NCBI GenBank assembly: GCA_021463195.1
Contig: JAJTXZ010000040.1
Coordinates: 1-42,452, forward strand
Direction: 5' to 3'
From: Anaerolineae bacterium
Lineage (GTDB): Bacteria; Chloroflexota; Anaerolineae; UBA4142; SHND01
Length of the DNA: 42,452 nucleotides
Position numbers and translations under genes: made by a program
The notes under the pieces: generated by a model
Told to the model about the DNA's origin: nothing
What the model saw: the letters and a program-made list of their open reading frames with translations, nothing else
Database searches by the model: none
Shown: piece after piece, positions 31,382-39,053 of the stretch
How positions within the stretch are numbered: position 1 is the first letter of the stretch
Layout of the letters: each line of letters opens with the position of its first letter

Positions 31382-32749
31382 TTACTCGACGCTACGCAAC
31401 GAACCTTTTGCTAACTCTAATTGCTCGCGCACTGCGCCGGTTCCGCCGAACACAGCGCGCGCTTGGACTGACGCGTCAAAATCAAAAACGGCATAAACGT
31501 CAGCGTCGAATTTTTCCGATGCCGCGCGAAAATCATCCAGCGACAACGCGGACAATTTCACCCCGCGCGTTTCCGCCAACTTTACCAAACCGCCGACGCT
31601 GTGATGCGCTTGACGAAACGGCACGCCGCGTCGCACGAGATATTCCGCGAGGTCTGTCGCCAACATGCTTTCGTCCAACGCCGCGCGCATTTTGTCCGCG
31701 TTCACGCGCAGCGTTTGAATCACGCCCGTCACAATCGGCAGCGTCATTGCGAGCGTGTCCGCCGCGTCGAATAATGGTTCTTTGTCTTCTTGCAAATCTT
31801 TATTGTACGTCGAGGGCAGACCTTTTAGCGTAATCAAGAGAGACTGGAGATTGGCGATTACGCGCCCCGTTTTGCCGCGCGCGAGTTCCAAGGCGTCGGG
31901 ATTTTTTTTCTGCGGCATCAGCGACGAGCCGGTCGTGTACGCGTCATCCAGTTCGATAAAACCAAATTCGGGCGCGGAATAATAAATCAAATCTTCGGCG
32001 AGCCGCGACAAATGAATTTGCGACAGCGCCGCGGCGAATAAAAATTCCGCGATAAAGTCGCGGTCGCTCACCGCGTCGAGCGAATTTTCGCTAATACGGT
32101 CAAAACCGAGTTCGCGCGCGAGAAACGCGCGGTCAATCGAAAATGGATTGCCCGCGAGCGCGCCCGCGCCGAGCGGTAACACACTCGCGCGTTTCTTTGC
32201 ATCGGCAAAACGTTCGCGGTCGCGTTGCAGCATCCAAAAAAAAGATAACAAGTAATGCGCGAACGAAATCGGCTGCGCGCGGCGCACGTGCGTATAGCCG
32301 GGGAAAAGAGTGTCGAGCTGTTGTGCGGCGGAATGGCAGAGAGAGGATTGGAGATTGGAGATTAGAGACTGCATCTGCGTACAAGCATCAATCACATAGA
32401 GCCGCGTATCCGTTGCCACTTGGTCATTGCGCGAACGGCCGGTGTGAAGTTTGTGCGCGGGTTCGCCGACGAGTTCAAACAAGCGGCGTTCGACGGCGGT
32501 GTGAATGTCTTCGTCGTTTGGCGTCGCGACAAACGCGCCGCGCGCAAATTCATCGCGCACGAGGCATAAGCCGCGTGCGATTTCATTCGCTTCGCGCTCG
32601 GAAATAATTTGCGCGCGCGCCAACGCGTTCGCATACGCGAGACTGCCGCGAATGTCCGCGTCGTACATGCGCCAATCGAAATGAAACGAATTGTTGAACC
32701 GCGCGAATAATTCGTCCGGTGGTTTATCGAAACGTCCGCCCCAAAGCAT
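31382..32749 (-). CDS. argH: Argininosuccinate lyase
   Basis: 455 residues; it splits argininosuccinate into arginine and fumarate. The family signature GSSLMPQKKNPDALELARGK is intact, as are HTGRSRNDQVATDTRLYV and FPGYTHVRRAQP. The fold is ordinary, and two helical segments (MQSLISNLQSSL and NLQSLLITLKGL) are encoded by the same 7-mer words as the intergenic palindromes, at 32347-32374 and about 31836-31858. By memory of E. coli ArgH the first of these has no length change. It is the last arg gene of the lysW-lysX-argG-argH run. Confidence 0.97.
   Translation of the reverse strand: MLWGGRFDKPPDELFARFNNSFHFDWRMYDADIRGSLAYANALARAQIISEREANEIARGLCLVRDEFARGAFVATPNDEDIHTAVERRLFELVGEPAHKLHTGRSRNDQVATDTRLYVIDACTQMQSLISNLQSSLCHSAAQQLDTLFPGYTHVRRAQPISFAHYLLSFFWMLQRDRERFADAKKRASVLPLGAGALAGNPFSIDRAFLARELGFDRISENSLDAVSDRDFIAEFLFAAALSQIHLSRLAEDLIYYSAPEFGFIELDDAYTTGSSLMPQKKNPDALELARGKTGRVIANLQSLLITLKGLPSTYNKDLQEDKEPLFDAADTLAMTLPIVTGVIQTLRVNADKMRAALDESMLATDLAEYLVRRGVPFRQAHHSVGGLVKLAETRGVKLSALSLDDFRAASEKFDADVYAVFDFDASVQARAVFGGTGAVREQLELAKGSLRSVE
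32347..32374. repeat. Heptamer tract inside argH
   Basis: ATTGGAG, ATTGGAG, ATTAGAG and ACTGCAT, four words of the AGATTGG/AGACTAG family, lie in-frame in the argH coding sequence. Confidence 0.85.
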
Positions 32750-32758
32750 CGCAAGCAG

Positions 32759-32867
32759 TAACTAGAGACTAGAGATTGGAGATTTCTCGCTCCGCTCGAA
32801 ATGACATTCGGCTAGTCTCCAATCTCCAAGCTCTAATCTTGAATCTCTAATCTCCGAATTCTAATTT
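32759..32867. repeat. Long heptamer-word palindrome, argG-argH gap
   Basis: The left arm is four words (TAACTAG, AGACTAG, AGATTGG, AGATTTC) at 32759-32786. The spacer contains a copy of the GTCATTTCGAGCGGAG word on the minus strand. The right arm is eight words from CTAGTCT to CTAATTT at 32812-32867, the last three extending into argG. Confidence 0.85.
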
Positions 32868-34079
32868 TCCCAAAATCCCTTGATTCACCATCGCGCGCAC
32901 GGTCAGCGGCAAGCCAAAGAGATTGATAAAACCGTCAGCGTGGCGCTGATTAAAAATTTCGTCGCGCATGAACGTGACGACGGATTCTTGATAGAGCGAG
33001 TACGGCGATTTGCGTCCGGCGGTGATAATGTTGCCTTTGTACAATTTCAATTTCACTGTCCCCGTTGTGCGTTCCTGTGTTTTGCTCACGAACGCGTCGA
33101 GGGCTTCGCGCAGCGGGGTGAACCACAAACCGTAATACACGAGCTCGCCGTATTTTTGCGCGAGCAAATCTTTATAGTGCATCGTTTCGCGGTCGAGCGT
33201 TAATGCTTCCAATTCGCGATGCGCCCAATACAACAGCGCGCCGCCGGGTGTTTCGTACACGCCGCGCGATTTCATGCCGACGAGACGATTCTCCACCAAG
33301 TCCACGCGCCCGATGCCGTTCGCCGCGCCAACCGCGTTAAGTTTTTCGATAATTTGCACGGGTTCCAACGCTTCGCCATCTATCGCCACCGGCGTGCCTT
33401 GCCGAAATTCAATTTCGACATAGATCGGTTTGTCCGGCGCGTTTTCGGGCGACACCGAAAGCTGGAACATGTCTTCAACGGGTTCGTTCCACGGGTCTTC
33501 GAGTTCGCCGCCTTCGTGCGACAGGTGCCACAAGTTGCCATCGCGCGAATAAATTTTCTTGCTTGTTTGCGAAACGGAAACATTGTGCGCGGCGGCGTAC
33601 GCGAGCGCGTCGTCGCGTCCTTTGATGCTCCACTCGCGCCATGGCGCGATGATTTTCATTTGCGGCGCGAATGCTTTGTACGTCAATTCAAAACGCACTT
33701 GATCGTTGCCCTTGCCGGTGGCGCCGTGCGCCACCGCGTCCGCGTTTTCGGCGAGCGCGATTTCGATTTGATGTTTCGCGATGAGGGGCCGCGCGAACGA
33801 TGTGCCGAGTAGATATTTCTCTTCGTATTGCGCGCCCGCGCGCAGCGTGGGGAAAATATATTGCGTCACAAATTCGTGTTTCAAATCTTGAACGATGCAT
33901 TTGGACGCGCCGCTCGCCACCGCTTTTTTCGCTACCGCGTCCATATCGTCGCCCTGTCCGATGTCGGCAGTGTAGCAAACCACTTCGCAGCCGTAATTTT
34001 CCACGAGCCACGGGACGATAACGCTGGTGTCCAATCCGCCGGAATAGGCGAGGACGACTTTATGCACATTAGAGTTCAT
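32847..34079 (-). CDS. argG: Argininosuccinate synthase
   Basis: 410 residues; it joins citrulline and aspartate with ATP. The ATP-binding motif [19 protein letters not shown] lies at residues 7-25, and the signature [18 protein letters not shown] follows. The final residues (KLEFGD and the TAG stop) are encoded by words of the adjacent palindrome, as is the stop codon. The start at 34079 follows the heptamer palindrome of the lysX gap. Function in arginine biosynthesis is clear, downstream of the LysW-dependent genes. Confidence 0.97.
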   Translation of the reverse strand: MNSNVHKVVLAYSGGLDTSVIVPWLVENYGCEVVCYTADIGQGDDMDAVAKKAVASGASKCIVQDLKHEFVTQYIFPTLRAGAQYEEKYLLGTSFARPLIAKHQIEIALAENADAVAHGATGKGNDQVRFELTYKAFAPQMKIIAPWREWSIKGRDDALAYAAAHNVSVSQTSKKIYSRDGNLWHLSHEGGELEDPWNEPVEDMFQLSVSPENAPDKPIYVEIEFRQGTPVAIDGEALEPVQIIEKLNAVGAANGIGRVDLVENRLVGMKSRGVYETPGGALLYWAHRELEALTLDRETMHYKDLLAQKYGELVYYGLWFTPLREALDAFVSKTQERTTGTVKLKLYKGNIITAGRKSPYSLYQESVVTFMRDEIFNQRHADGFINLFGLPLTVRAMVNQGILGKLEFGD

Positions 34080-34081
34080 GG

Positions 34082-34158
34082 AAAGTAAAAAGTTTCAAGC
34101 TAAAAGCTAAAAGTTTTGCACTCGCTTGCACTTTTAGCTTTTAGCTTTTTACTTGGCA
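34082..34158. repeat. Heptamer-word palindrome, argG-lysX gap
   Basis: AAAGTAA, AAAGTTT, CAAGCTA, AAAGCTA and AAAGTTT fill 34082-34116. CTTTTAG, CTTTTAG, CTTTTTA and CTTGGCA fill 34131-34158. The end overlaps the last codons and TAA stop of lysX. Confidence 0.88.
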
Positions 34159-35042
34159 GCTTGGATTAGATAATCAATAATTTTGTTTGGAATATCCGCG
34201 CCCGTCGCGGTTTCACTGCCGCGAAATTCGGGGGTGGGATTGATTTCGTTGATGAGATAACCGCGCGTTTCATCTTCAATCACATCAATCGCGAGAAAGC
34301 CGCCGCCCACTGCGTTCGCCGCGTCGCGCGCGATTTTTTCCAAGGCGCGGTCAACGGGACACGGCGTCGAGCTGGCGCCGCGCGCGGTGTTCGTGACCCA
34401 ATGGTCGGACGAACGATAAATCGCGGAAACGATTTCAGCGCCGAGCATGATGATGCGGATGTCGCGCCCCGGTTTTTTGATATATTCTTGGAGATAAAAA
34501 ATTTCGTGCAGAAAATGGCCCAGCGTCGCTTTGTGTTCGAGCAGCGCCTCGGCGGCTTCGCGGTCATTTACTTTGGACACTAATCTGCCCCACGAACCGA
34601 TGATCGGTTTTAAAACGACGGGATAGCCCATCGCTTCAATCGCCGCGAGCGCGGCTTCGGGCGTGAACGCGATTTCGGTGCGCGGCGAGGGAACATTGTG
34701 CTTTGACAACGCGGCGGTGGTTAATAATTTATCGCCGCATGTCGCCACCACGTCCGCGCGATTCACCGTTTTGATGCCCCACGAATTGAGAATTTGCAGC
34801 GCGTACAAGCCGCGCGTAAATTCCATCGCGCGGTCCAAGACCACATCGTACTGTTGAAACTTTTCGGGACGCGTAAATTTGACGCCGTGATATTTTTCAG
34901 GCGCGCCGTCGTATTGCGGCGTGAGATTGAACACGATTTCGCGATCGTCAATCAAATCGTGCGCAAGGTCGCGGCGTTGCAGCGCTTCGATGATTTGTTT
35001 TTCTTCAAAGCGGACGCGCGAATAGATGAGACCGATTTTCAT
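34149..35042 (-). CDS. lysX: LysX/ArgX-type ATP-grasp ligase (amino acid to LysW carrier)
   Basis: 297 residues of the ATP-grasp/RimK superfamily. GYPVVLKPIIGSWGRLVSKV binds ATP, and FLAIDVIEDETRGYLINEINPTPEF carries the metal-binding Asp/Glu/Asn. These proteins ligate glutamate (ArgX) or alpha-aminoadipate (LysX) to the C-terminal glutamate of LysW. A LysW gene lies next to it and argG-argH follow, so an ArgX role (glutamate, ornithine/arginine synthesis) is my inference. The motif that separates LysX from ArgX was not tested. No SD is visible because a word palindrome abuts the start. Confidence 0.88.
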   Translation of the reverse strand: MKIGLIYSRVRFEEKQIIEALQRRDLAHDLIDDREIVFNLTPQYDGAPEKYHGVKFTRPEKFQQYDVVLDRAMEFTRGLYALQILNSWGIKTVNRADVVATCGDKLLTTAALSKHNVPSPRTEIAFTPEAALAAIEAMGYPVVLKPIIGSWGRLVSKVNDREAAEALLEHKATLGHFLHEIFYLQEYIKKPGRDIRIIMLGAEIVSAIYRSSDHWVTNTARGASSTPCPVDRALEKIARDAANAVGGGFLAIDVIEDETRGYLINEINPTPEFRGSETATGADIPNKIIDYLIQAAK

Positions 35043-35043
35043 A

Positions 35044-35125
35044 GAAAAGTGGAATGTGGAAATCGGAAAGCGGAATGTGAATCCAACGATTCAATCCACA
35101 CTCCGCTTTCTACTTTCGGAATTCG
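35044..35125. repeat. Heptamer-word palindrome, lysX-lysW gap
   Basis: GAAAAGT, GGAATGT, GGAAATC, GGAAAGC and GGAATGT fill 35044-35078, one base upstream (minus-strand sense) of the lysX ATG. Complementary words with TTCGGAA- and CCGCTTT-like sequence follow to about 35125. Confidence 0.8.
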
Positions 35126-35127
35126 GT

Positions 35128-35319
35128 TTATTCTCCCCAATCTTCTTCTTCTTGCGGCGCGAGGTCGAGGGTAAGTGGATTGATGCCGGTGATTTCCAGT
35201 TCCGCGCCGCAATCGGAACAGGTGACGATTTCGCCTTTGAGCGTGTTGCCATTCAGCGCAAGCGCGCCCGCGCATTCGGGGCATTCGGCGGTGATTTTGG
35301 CGCTGAGTTGAGCGATCAT
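35128..35319 (-). CDS. lysW: LysW/ArgW amino-group carrier protein
   Basis: 63 residues. CPECAG and CSDCGAELEITG are two zinc-knuckle-type CxxC pairs. The acidic tail ends in EDWGE, the conserved C-terminus whose last Glu is the attachment point for the amino acid. In Thermus and in archaea this carrier protects and carries the substrate in lysine or arginine synthesis. Strong Shine-Dalgarno (GGAGG, complement at 35326-35334). It heads the lysW-lysX-argG-argH run. A leader with a terminator lies upstream. Confidence 0.93.
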   Translation of the reverse strand: MIAQLSAKITAECPECAGALALNGNTLKGEIVTCSDCGAELEITGINPLTLDLAPQEEEDWGE

Positions 35320-35600
35320 TTTTTACCCTCCTCCGAGGGTCAAGGCATCGGGTCAACACGCACAGACGCTTGGCGTCCGAGCGTTTGCAGCTGCGTTGCT
35401 GCATGGCTAGAATCAGAACCTGATTCTGTACCGATTTGGACAAACGCGCGTGATATTGACGCGATGCAAAATTGGGTAATTGGGTTGCATTGTCGCGCAG
35501 CGACAATGCAAAAAAAACCAGCCCTGCGCATATATGCAACAAGGGCTGGCGTCATGCCACAATCTATCGTTGACTGTTCTGCATGAGGAACGCGCTAACG
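35320..35600 (-). promoter_or_regulatory. 5' leader of the lysW operon with two hairpins (putative attenuator)
   Basis: On the minus strand, a terminator (CCAGCCCT...AGGGCTGG plus eight T, 35510-35549) is followed by a perfect 11-bp hairpin (TGCATTGTCGC, 35486-35510). About 165 nt then run to lysW. The neighbour on the other side (35951) is divergent, so this terminator has no other gene to end. I saw no T-box core. The ligand or mechanism is unknown. Confidence 0.6.
35510..35549 (-). terminator. Terminator-like hairpin in the lysW leader
   Basis: The stem CCAGCCCT/AGGGCTGG (35518-35525 and 35542-35549) is followed, on the minus strand, by T8 (complement of A 35510-35517). Confidence 0.8.
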
Positions 35601-35940
35601 TCGCCAGCCCGCGCTACGCGGGCGACGCGGCAAACGGAAGCGGAACTCAACCGCAACGAACATGGTCAACATTATGCGTGCTTTATATCACAAGCGCGCG
35701 AGACTGTCAAATTAAAAGGGCGCCCAATTTGAGAAGCGATTCATTTTGGGAGCGAGTCGGCCAAGCGATTAGAAATCGCGGCAACGAGAACCCAAGTCTG
35801 CCGTCGCAGAATGACGGAAACGTCCGCAGGGACGTTTCGCGTGTTTGTTGGCGCGAATTGGATTCGCCCGCAAACGTCGAATGCCAGTCAGTTTGCATTT
35901 CGCGCCCAAGTACGATACGTTTGGGTTCCTATCTTTTTCA
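35601..35940. other. Gene-free stretch upstream of the DUF937-like gene
   Basis: The frame of the following gene is open back to 35480, but no start with a ribosome binding site is seen before 35951. Small inverted repeats occur at about 35818-35839 (GAAACGTCC / GGACGTTTC). Otherwise nothing definite. Confidence 0.5.
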
Positions 35941-35950
35941 AGGAATAAAC

Positions 35951-36949
35951 ATGACAACCATACTCGAAACGTACGCGCAACAACTGAATGCGCGTCAAAT
36001 GGAACAGCTGGCAAGATGGCTCGATGTTAGAGCGGACACACTGCAAAAAGGGCTGGATGTTTCCGGCGCGCTGCTGCTCGGCGCGGCAGCTCAACACAGC
36101 AAAACGCCGGACGGTGCGGCGGATTTGCTGGCGTCATTGAATAAAGACAAGGATTTGCGCGCAGAGGCGTTGCGCGCGATCGAGGCGGGTCACGGCTATC
36201 CGATTTTGGATTTTCTGTTTGGCGTCGGTTATCCCACCGTAACCGCGTGGGTGCGCGATACGGCGGGTGTGGATGTTGCGCCGTTTCTCGCGTCCGCCGT
36301 TGTGCTGTTTATGCGCGCGTTGGAAACGATTGTGAATCAAGAAAAATTTGACGCGGCGGGTTTGGCTGCGTATTTGCAAGACGCGCAAAACGCGTTCGCG
36401 CGCGCTCAGCCGCAACTGGCGAGTCAACTGAATGCGGCGTTGGATTTGGGTCAAAATGTCGAAGAACGCGCGGAGCGCTTGATGCTGCGCTTTACGCCGG
36501 AAGAATGGATGGCACTCGCGCGCTTGCCGTCCATCGCCGCGTCGGCGGTCATGATGACGGATTTGAGCGGTCCGGTCGGTTTGAATCAGGAATACGCCGC
36601 GTTATTGGCGGCGTTGGAACGCGCGGCAGCCGCGAATGAACCTGATTCGCTGGTGAGTTTGGTCGCGCGCACGTTTAACGAACCGTCGCAAATTGACGCG
36701 TTGGGCGTAACGCAAGCGAACGCGCAGATGATGCTGCGCGACGCGTGTTTGGAGGTCGTCGCGCTTTTAAACGCGAAAGCTACGCACAATGAAACGCACA
36801 ATTATAAAACGATGGTGATGAATGTGGCGCGCGCGGTCGCGCACGCGGCGTTGGATGGCGGTACATTTGGTATCGGGCGTAAATCTGTCAGCGCGGAAGA
36901 ACAGCGCGCGCTCGATTTGCTCGCCGCCGCGTTAGCGTACGACGCATAG
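35951..36949 (+). CDS. DUF937-like protein with C-terminal SGPxGL domain
   Basis: 332 residues from ATG 35951, led by AAGGA at 35940-35944. The N-terminal region (LNARQMEQLARWLDVRADTL, then DVSGALLLGAAAQHSK) resembles DUF937, and the C-terminal part (SAVMMTDLSGPVGLNQEYAA, then GGTFGIGRKSVSAEEQRAL) matches the small protein at 14924. Both therefore share a domain. There is no signal peptide and the protein is largely helical. Function unknown. It is divergent from the lysW operon. Confidence 0.75.
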   Translation: MTTILETYAQQLNARQMEQLARWLDVRADTLQKGLDVSGALLLGAAAQHSKTPDGAADLLASLNKDKDLRAEALRAIEAGHGYPILDFLFGVGYPTVTAWVRDTAGVDVAPFLASAVVLFMRALETIVNQEKFDAAGLAAYLQDAQNAFARAQPQLASQLNAALDLGQNVEERAERLMLRFTPEEWMALARLPSIAASAVMMTDLSGPVGLNQEYAALLAALERAAAANEPDSLVSLVARTFNEPSQIDALGVTQANAQMMLRDACLEVVALLNAKATHNETHNYKTMVMNVARAVAHAALDGGTFGIGRKSVSAEEQRALDLLAAALAYDA

Positions 36950-36968
36950 TCGAACGCGATGTCCGATG

Positions 36969-37024
36969 ACGGCATGCGGCGTGAAATAGTTTTATTTGAT
37001 TTCGCGCCGCATGCCGTTTTTTTA
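36969..37024 (+). terminator. Terminator after the DUF937-like gene
   Basis: A 13-bp stem (ACGGCATGCGGCG 36969-36981, complement 37005-37017) is followed by TTTTTTTATTT. It overlaps the end of the convergent gene at 37022. Confidence 0.88.
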
Positions 37025-38896
37025 TTTGCAAACGATTGTGATGGAATCCACCGCGAGTTGCGCGGGCGCGTCGGCGGGGTCAAAACGCAGCTGCGCGACA
37101 ATATCGTCGCGCGGAATGGGCAAAACGATTTCATAATCGCGCAACAGGCCGTCCGCGATAATGTCAAAACTGGCAACGCGCGCGGGACTAAAATCCGCCA
37201 TGTCACGCGTGCGCCAATAGATTTCGCCCTTGAGCGGCGACTGCGACGCGCGCGCGCGCATTTTGATTTGAATGGCGCCGAGCTGCGCGCCGCGCACATT
37301 CACCAATGGACTGCCGAGTATCGGGTCGCTGCCCGTCGTGTCCAACCGCCACGCGCCCGCGTCAATTTTTGAATTCGCTATTTCATTCCATGCGCTCCAG
37401 CCCTGCGCGTCCGCGTCAAAGTTCCACACGATTTCGCGCGCGTCGTCAGCGCATGTTAAATTTTGACGCAGCTGGTTTTCCAAATCCACGCGTTCGGTAA
37501 GCGCGCGCGCGTCGTATTCAAAGAGAAAGGCGCGTTCGGGATTTTGCATAAACGGCGGGAACGCGTCGGCAGTGGTGGCGCGCAGCGTCGGATTGTTGTA
37601 CGTCAGCGCGATGGCGTATTGAATATTCAACGGGTCGCTGAAAACGGGGGCGCGGCGCGCGCGCGCTGGCAAGCCGACAAAGACTAGATTTGCGTCATCG
37701 GGCAGAGTCGGTTGTAACGTTTTCACTTGCGCCAAAATATTTTGCGCCAAGTAGCTCGCGTTGCGCCAGTTTTCGTTGAGCCGGTATAACGCAGCGGTAT
37801 AAATCAAAATCAATACAGTCGCGGCTGCCGCGCCGAACGCGCGCGAATATTTCCAACGCGGTAGCGGGTCGGTCAAGATGCCCGCGAGCGCAAGCGCAAG
37901 CCCGATGGACGGCGCATAAAAATAACGTTCCTGCGGCGGAAACGCGAGCGCGACGAGCAGCGGAATGGGCATCCACAATAATCCAAACAATACGTGTCGC
38001 CGTTTGCGATAAGCGATGAGCCAAAGCAGATACAACGCGTTGACGCCGAGCGTTTGCGACAACACAATATCGGTGAAAAACGGGTCCGCCGCATACTGCG
38101 TATAGCCCGACCAGAAGAATAAAATACTCGCCGCCGCATCGAACGACGGCGTTCCCCCCCCCCCGCCGAATAGTATTACGCGCAAGCTCGCATACGCGCC
38201 CAGAATCGCCCAGAACGGCGCTTGACGTTTCGCAAGGGTCTTGAATCCGTCCGCGCGATGATAAATCAAATCATAGACCACCAGCAGCAGCGGCAATATG
38301 AGCGCGGTTTCGACGGCCAAGAGCGCGAGCGCGAAACTGACGTAACCGCTCACACGCGCGGCGCGCGCCGGCAGGCGCGTATAAAAAATCAACGTGAGCG
38401 TCATCAAGAGGGCGGCAAGTTGATGTCCGCGCGAAGGAATATCCGCGACGGCTTCGGGATGAATCGAGAAGACGGCAAAAAAAATTCCCGCGAGCGCGGC
38501 AGTCAATTTTGCTTTGCTCAAACGCCACGCGAGCAGCGTGACCGCGAAACTCGTCAGGACATGCAGCAACAGATTGGTGAGATGATAGCCGAGCGGCTGT
38601 AAATGCCAAGCGAAATAATCGAGCCACAAGGTCCAATCGCGCACAACGCGAATGACGGCGCGCTGCGTGACGGGCGCGCGGAAACCCCACTTCCACGCGA
38701 GCGGTAACCATTCGCCGCTCTGCGCCGCCGCGTTGGCGTCGAAATGCCGAATCCCGACCTGCACGAAATCTTCTTGCAAAAATTGTTTCTGAAAAATCGG
38801 CGCATAACCGATGGCGATAAGAATGACGATGACGGCGCAGGTGGCGGCGAGCCAATATTCGTCAATAAATAGTTTGAACGGATGGATTGATTTCAT
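37022..38896 (-). CDS. Large polytopic membrane protein (GT-C glycosyltransferase-like)
   Basis: 624 residues. About eleven membrane helices lie in the first 400 residues, with a soluble beta-rich C-terminal domain of about 200 residues (IVWNFDADAQGWSAWNEI...). Early loops contain FLQEDFVQVGIRHFDANA (acidic pair in the first loop), WHLQPLGYHLTNLLLHV and SIHPEAVADIPSRGHQLA. This layout matches GT-C mannosyltransferase/TMTC-type proteins, with the D/E pair as the candidate catalytic site. The C-terminal domain is a carbohydrate-binding-like fold by pattern. A poly-C run of 11 bases (38154-38164) encodes GGGGG. Confidence 0.7.
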   Translation of the reverse strand: MKSIHPFKLFIDEYWLAATCAVIVILIAIGYAPIFQKQFLQEDFVQVGIRHFDANAAAQSGEWLPLAWKWGFRAPVTQRAVIRVVRDWTLWLDYFAWHLQPLGYHLTNLLLHVLTSFAVTLLAWRLSKAKLTAALAGIFFAVFSIHPEAVADIPSRGHQLAALLMTLTLIFYTRLPARAARVSGYVSFALALLAVETALILPLLLVVYDLIYHRADGFKTLAKRQAPFWAILGAYASLRVILFGGGGGTPSFDAAASILFFWSGYTQYAADPFFTDIVLSQTLGVNALYLLWLIAYRKRRHVLFGLLWMPIPLLVALAFPPQERYFYAPSIGLALALAGILTDPLPRWKYSRAFGAAAATVLILIYTAALYRLNENWRNASYLAQNILAQVKTLQPTLPDDANLVFVGLPARARRAPVFSDPLNIQYAIALTYNNPTLRATTADAFPPFMQNPERAFLFEYDARALTERVDLENQLRQNLTCADDAREIVWNFDADAQGWSAWNEIANSKIDAGAWRLDTTGSDPILGSPLVNVRGAQLGAIQIKMRARASQSPLKGEIYWRTRDMADFSPARVASFDIIADGLLRDYEIVLPIPRDDIVAQLRFDPADAPAQLAVDSITIVCK

Positions 38897-38981
38897 GAAT
38901 TAGAATGTCCGCGTCAAGCGGCGGTCAATCATAACGTGAAATGAAATAGGTGGGAAATGGGCAAACGGTCGCGCGTTCAAG

Positions 38982-39015
38982 AAAAAACCCTGCGTGACAT
39001 TACACTCGCAGGGTT
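38982..39015 (-). terminator. Terminator of the chagasin/DUF333 gene
   Basis: The stem AACCCTGCG/CGCAGGGTT (38986-38994 and 39007-39015) has T6 on the minus strand (38982-38987). It lies about 40 bp after the gene's stop. Confidence 0.85.
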
Positions 39016-39053
39016 CGCTCTTGCAATCTCGTCGGACAGCGGGAACACGACGC

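Noticed and set aside
35510-35549. T-box leader for the lysW operon
   Set aside because: No GGTGGNACCGCG core is present near the terminator, in contrast with the leuS leader.
35561-35590. Leader peptide (M-Q-N-S-Q-R) before the lysW terminator
   Set aside because: The minus-strand ORF of six codons has one Arg codon and no SD, too little to support attenuation by translation.
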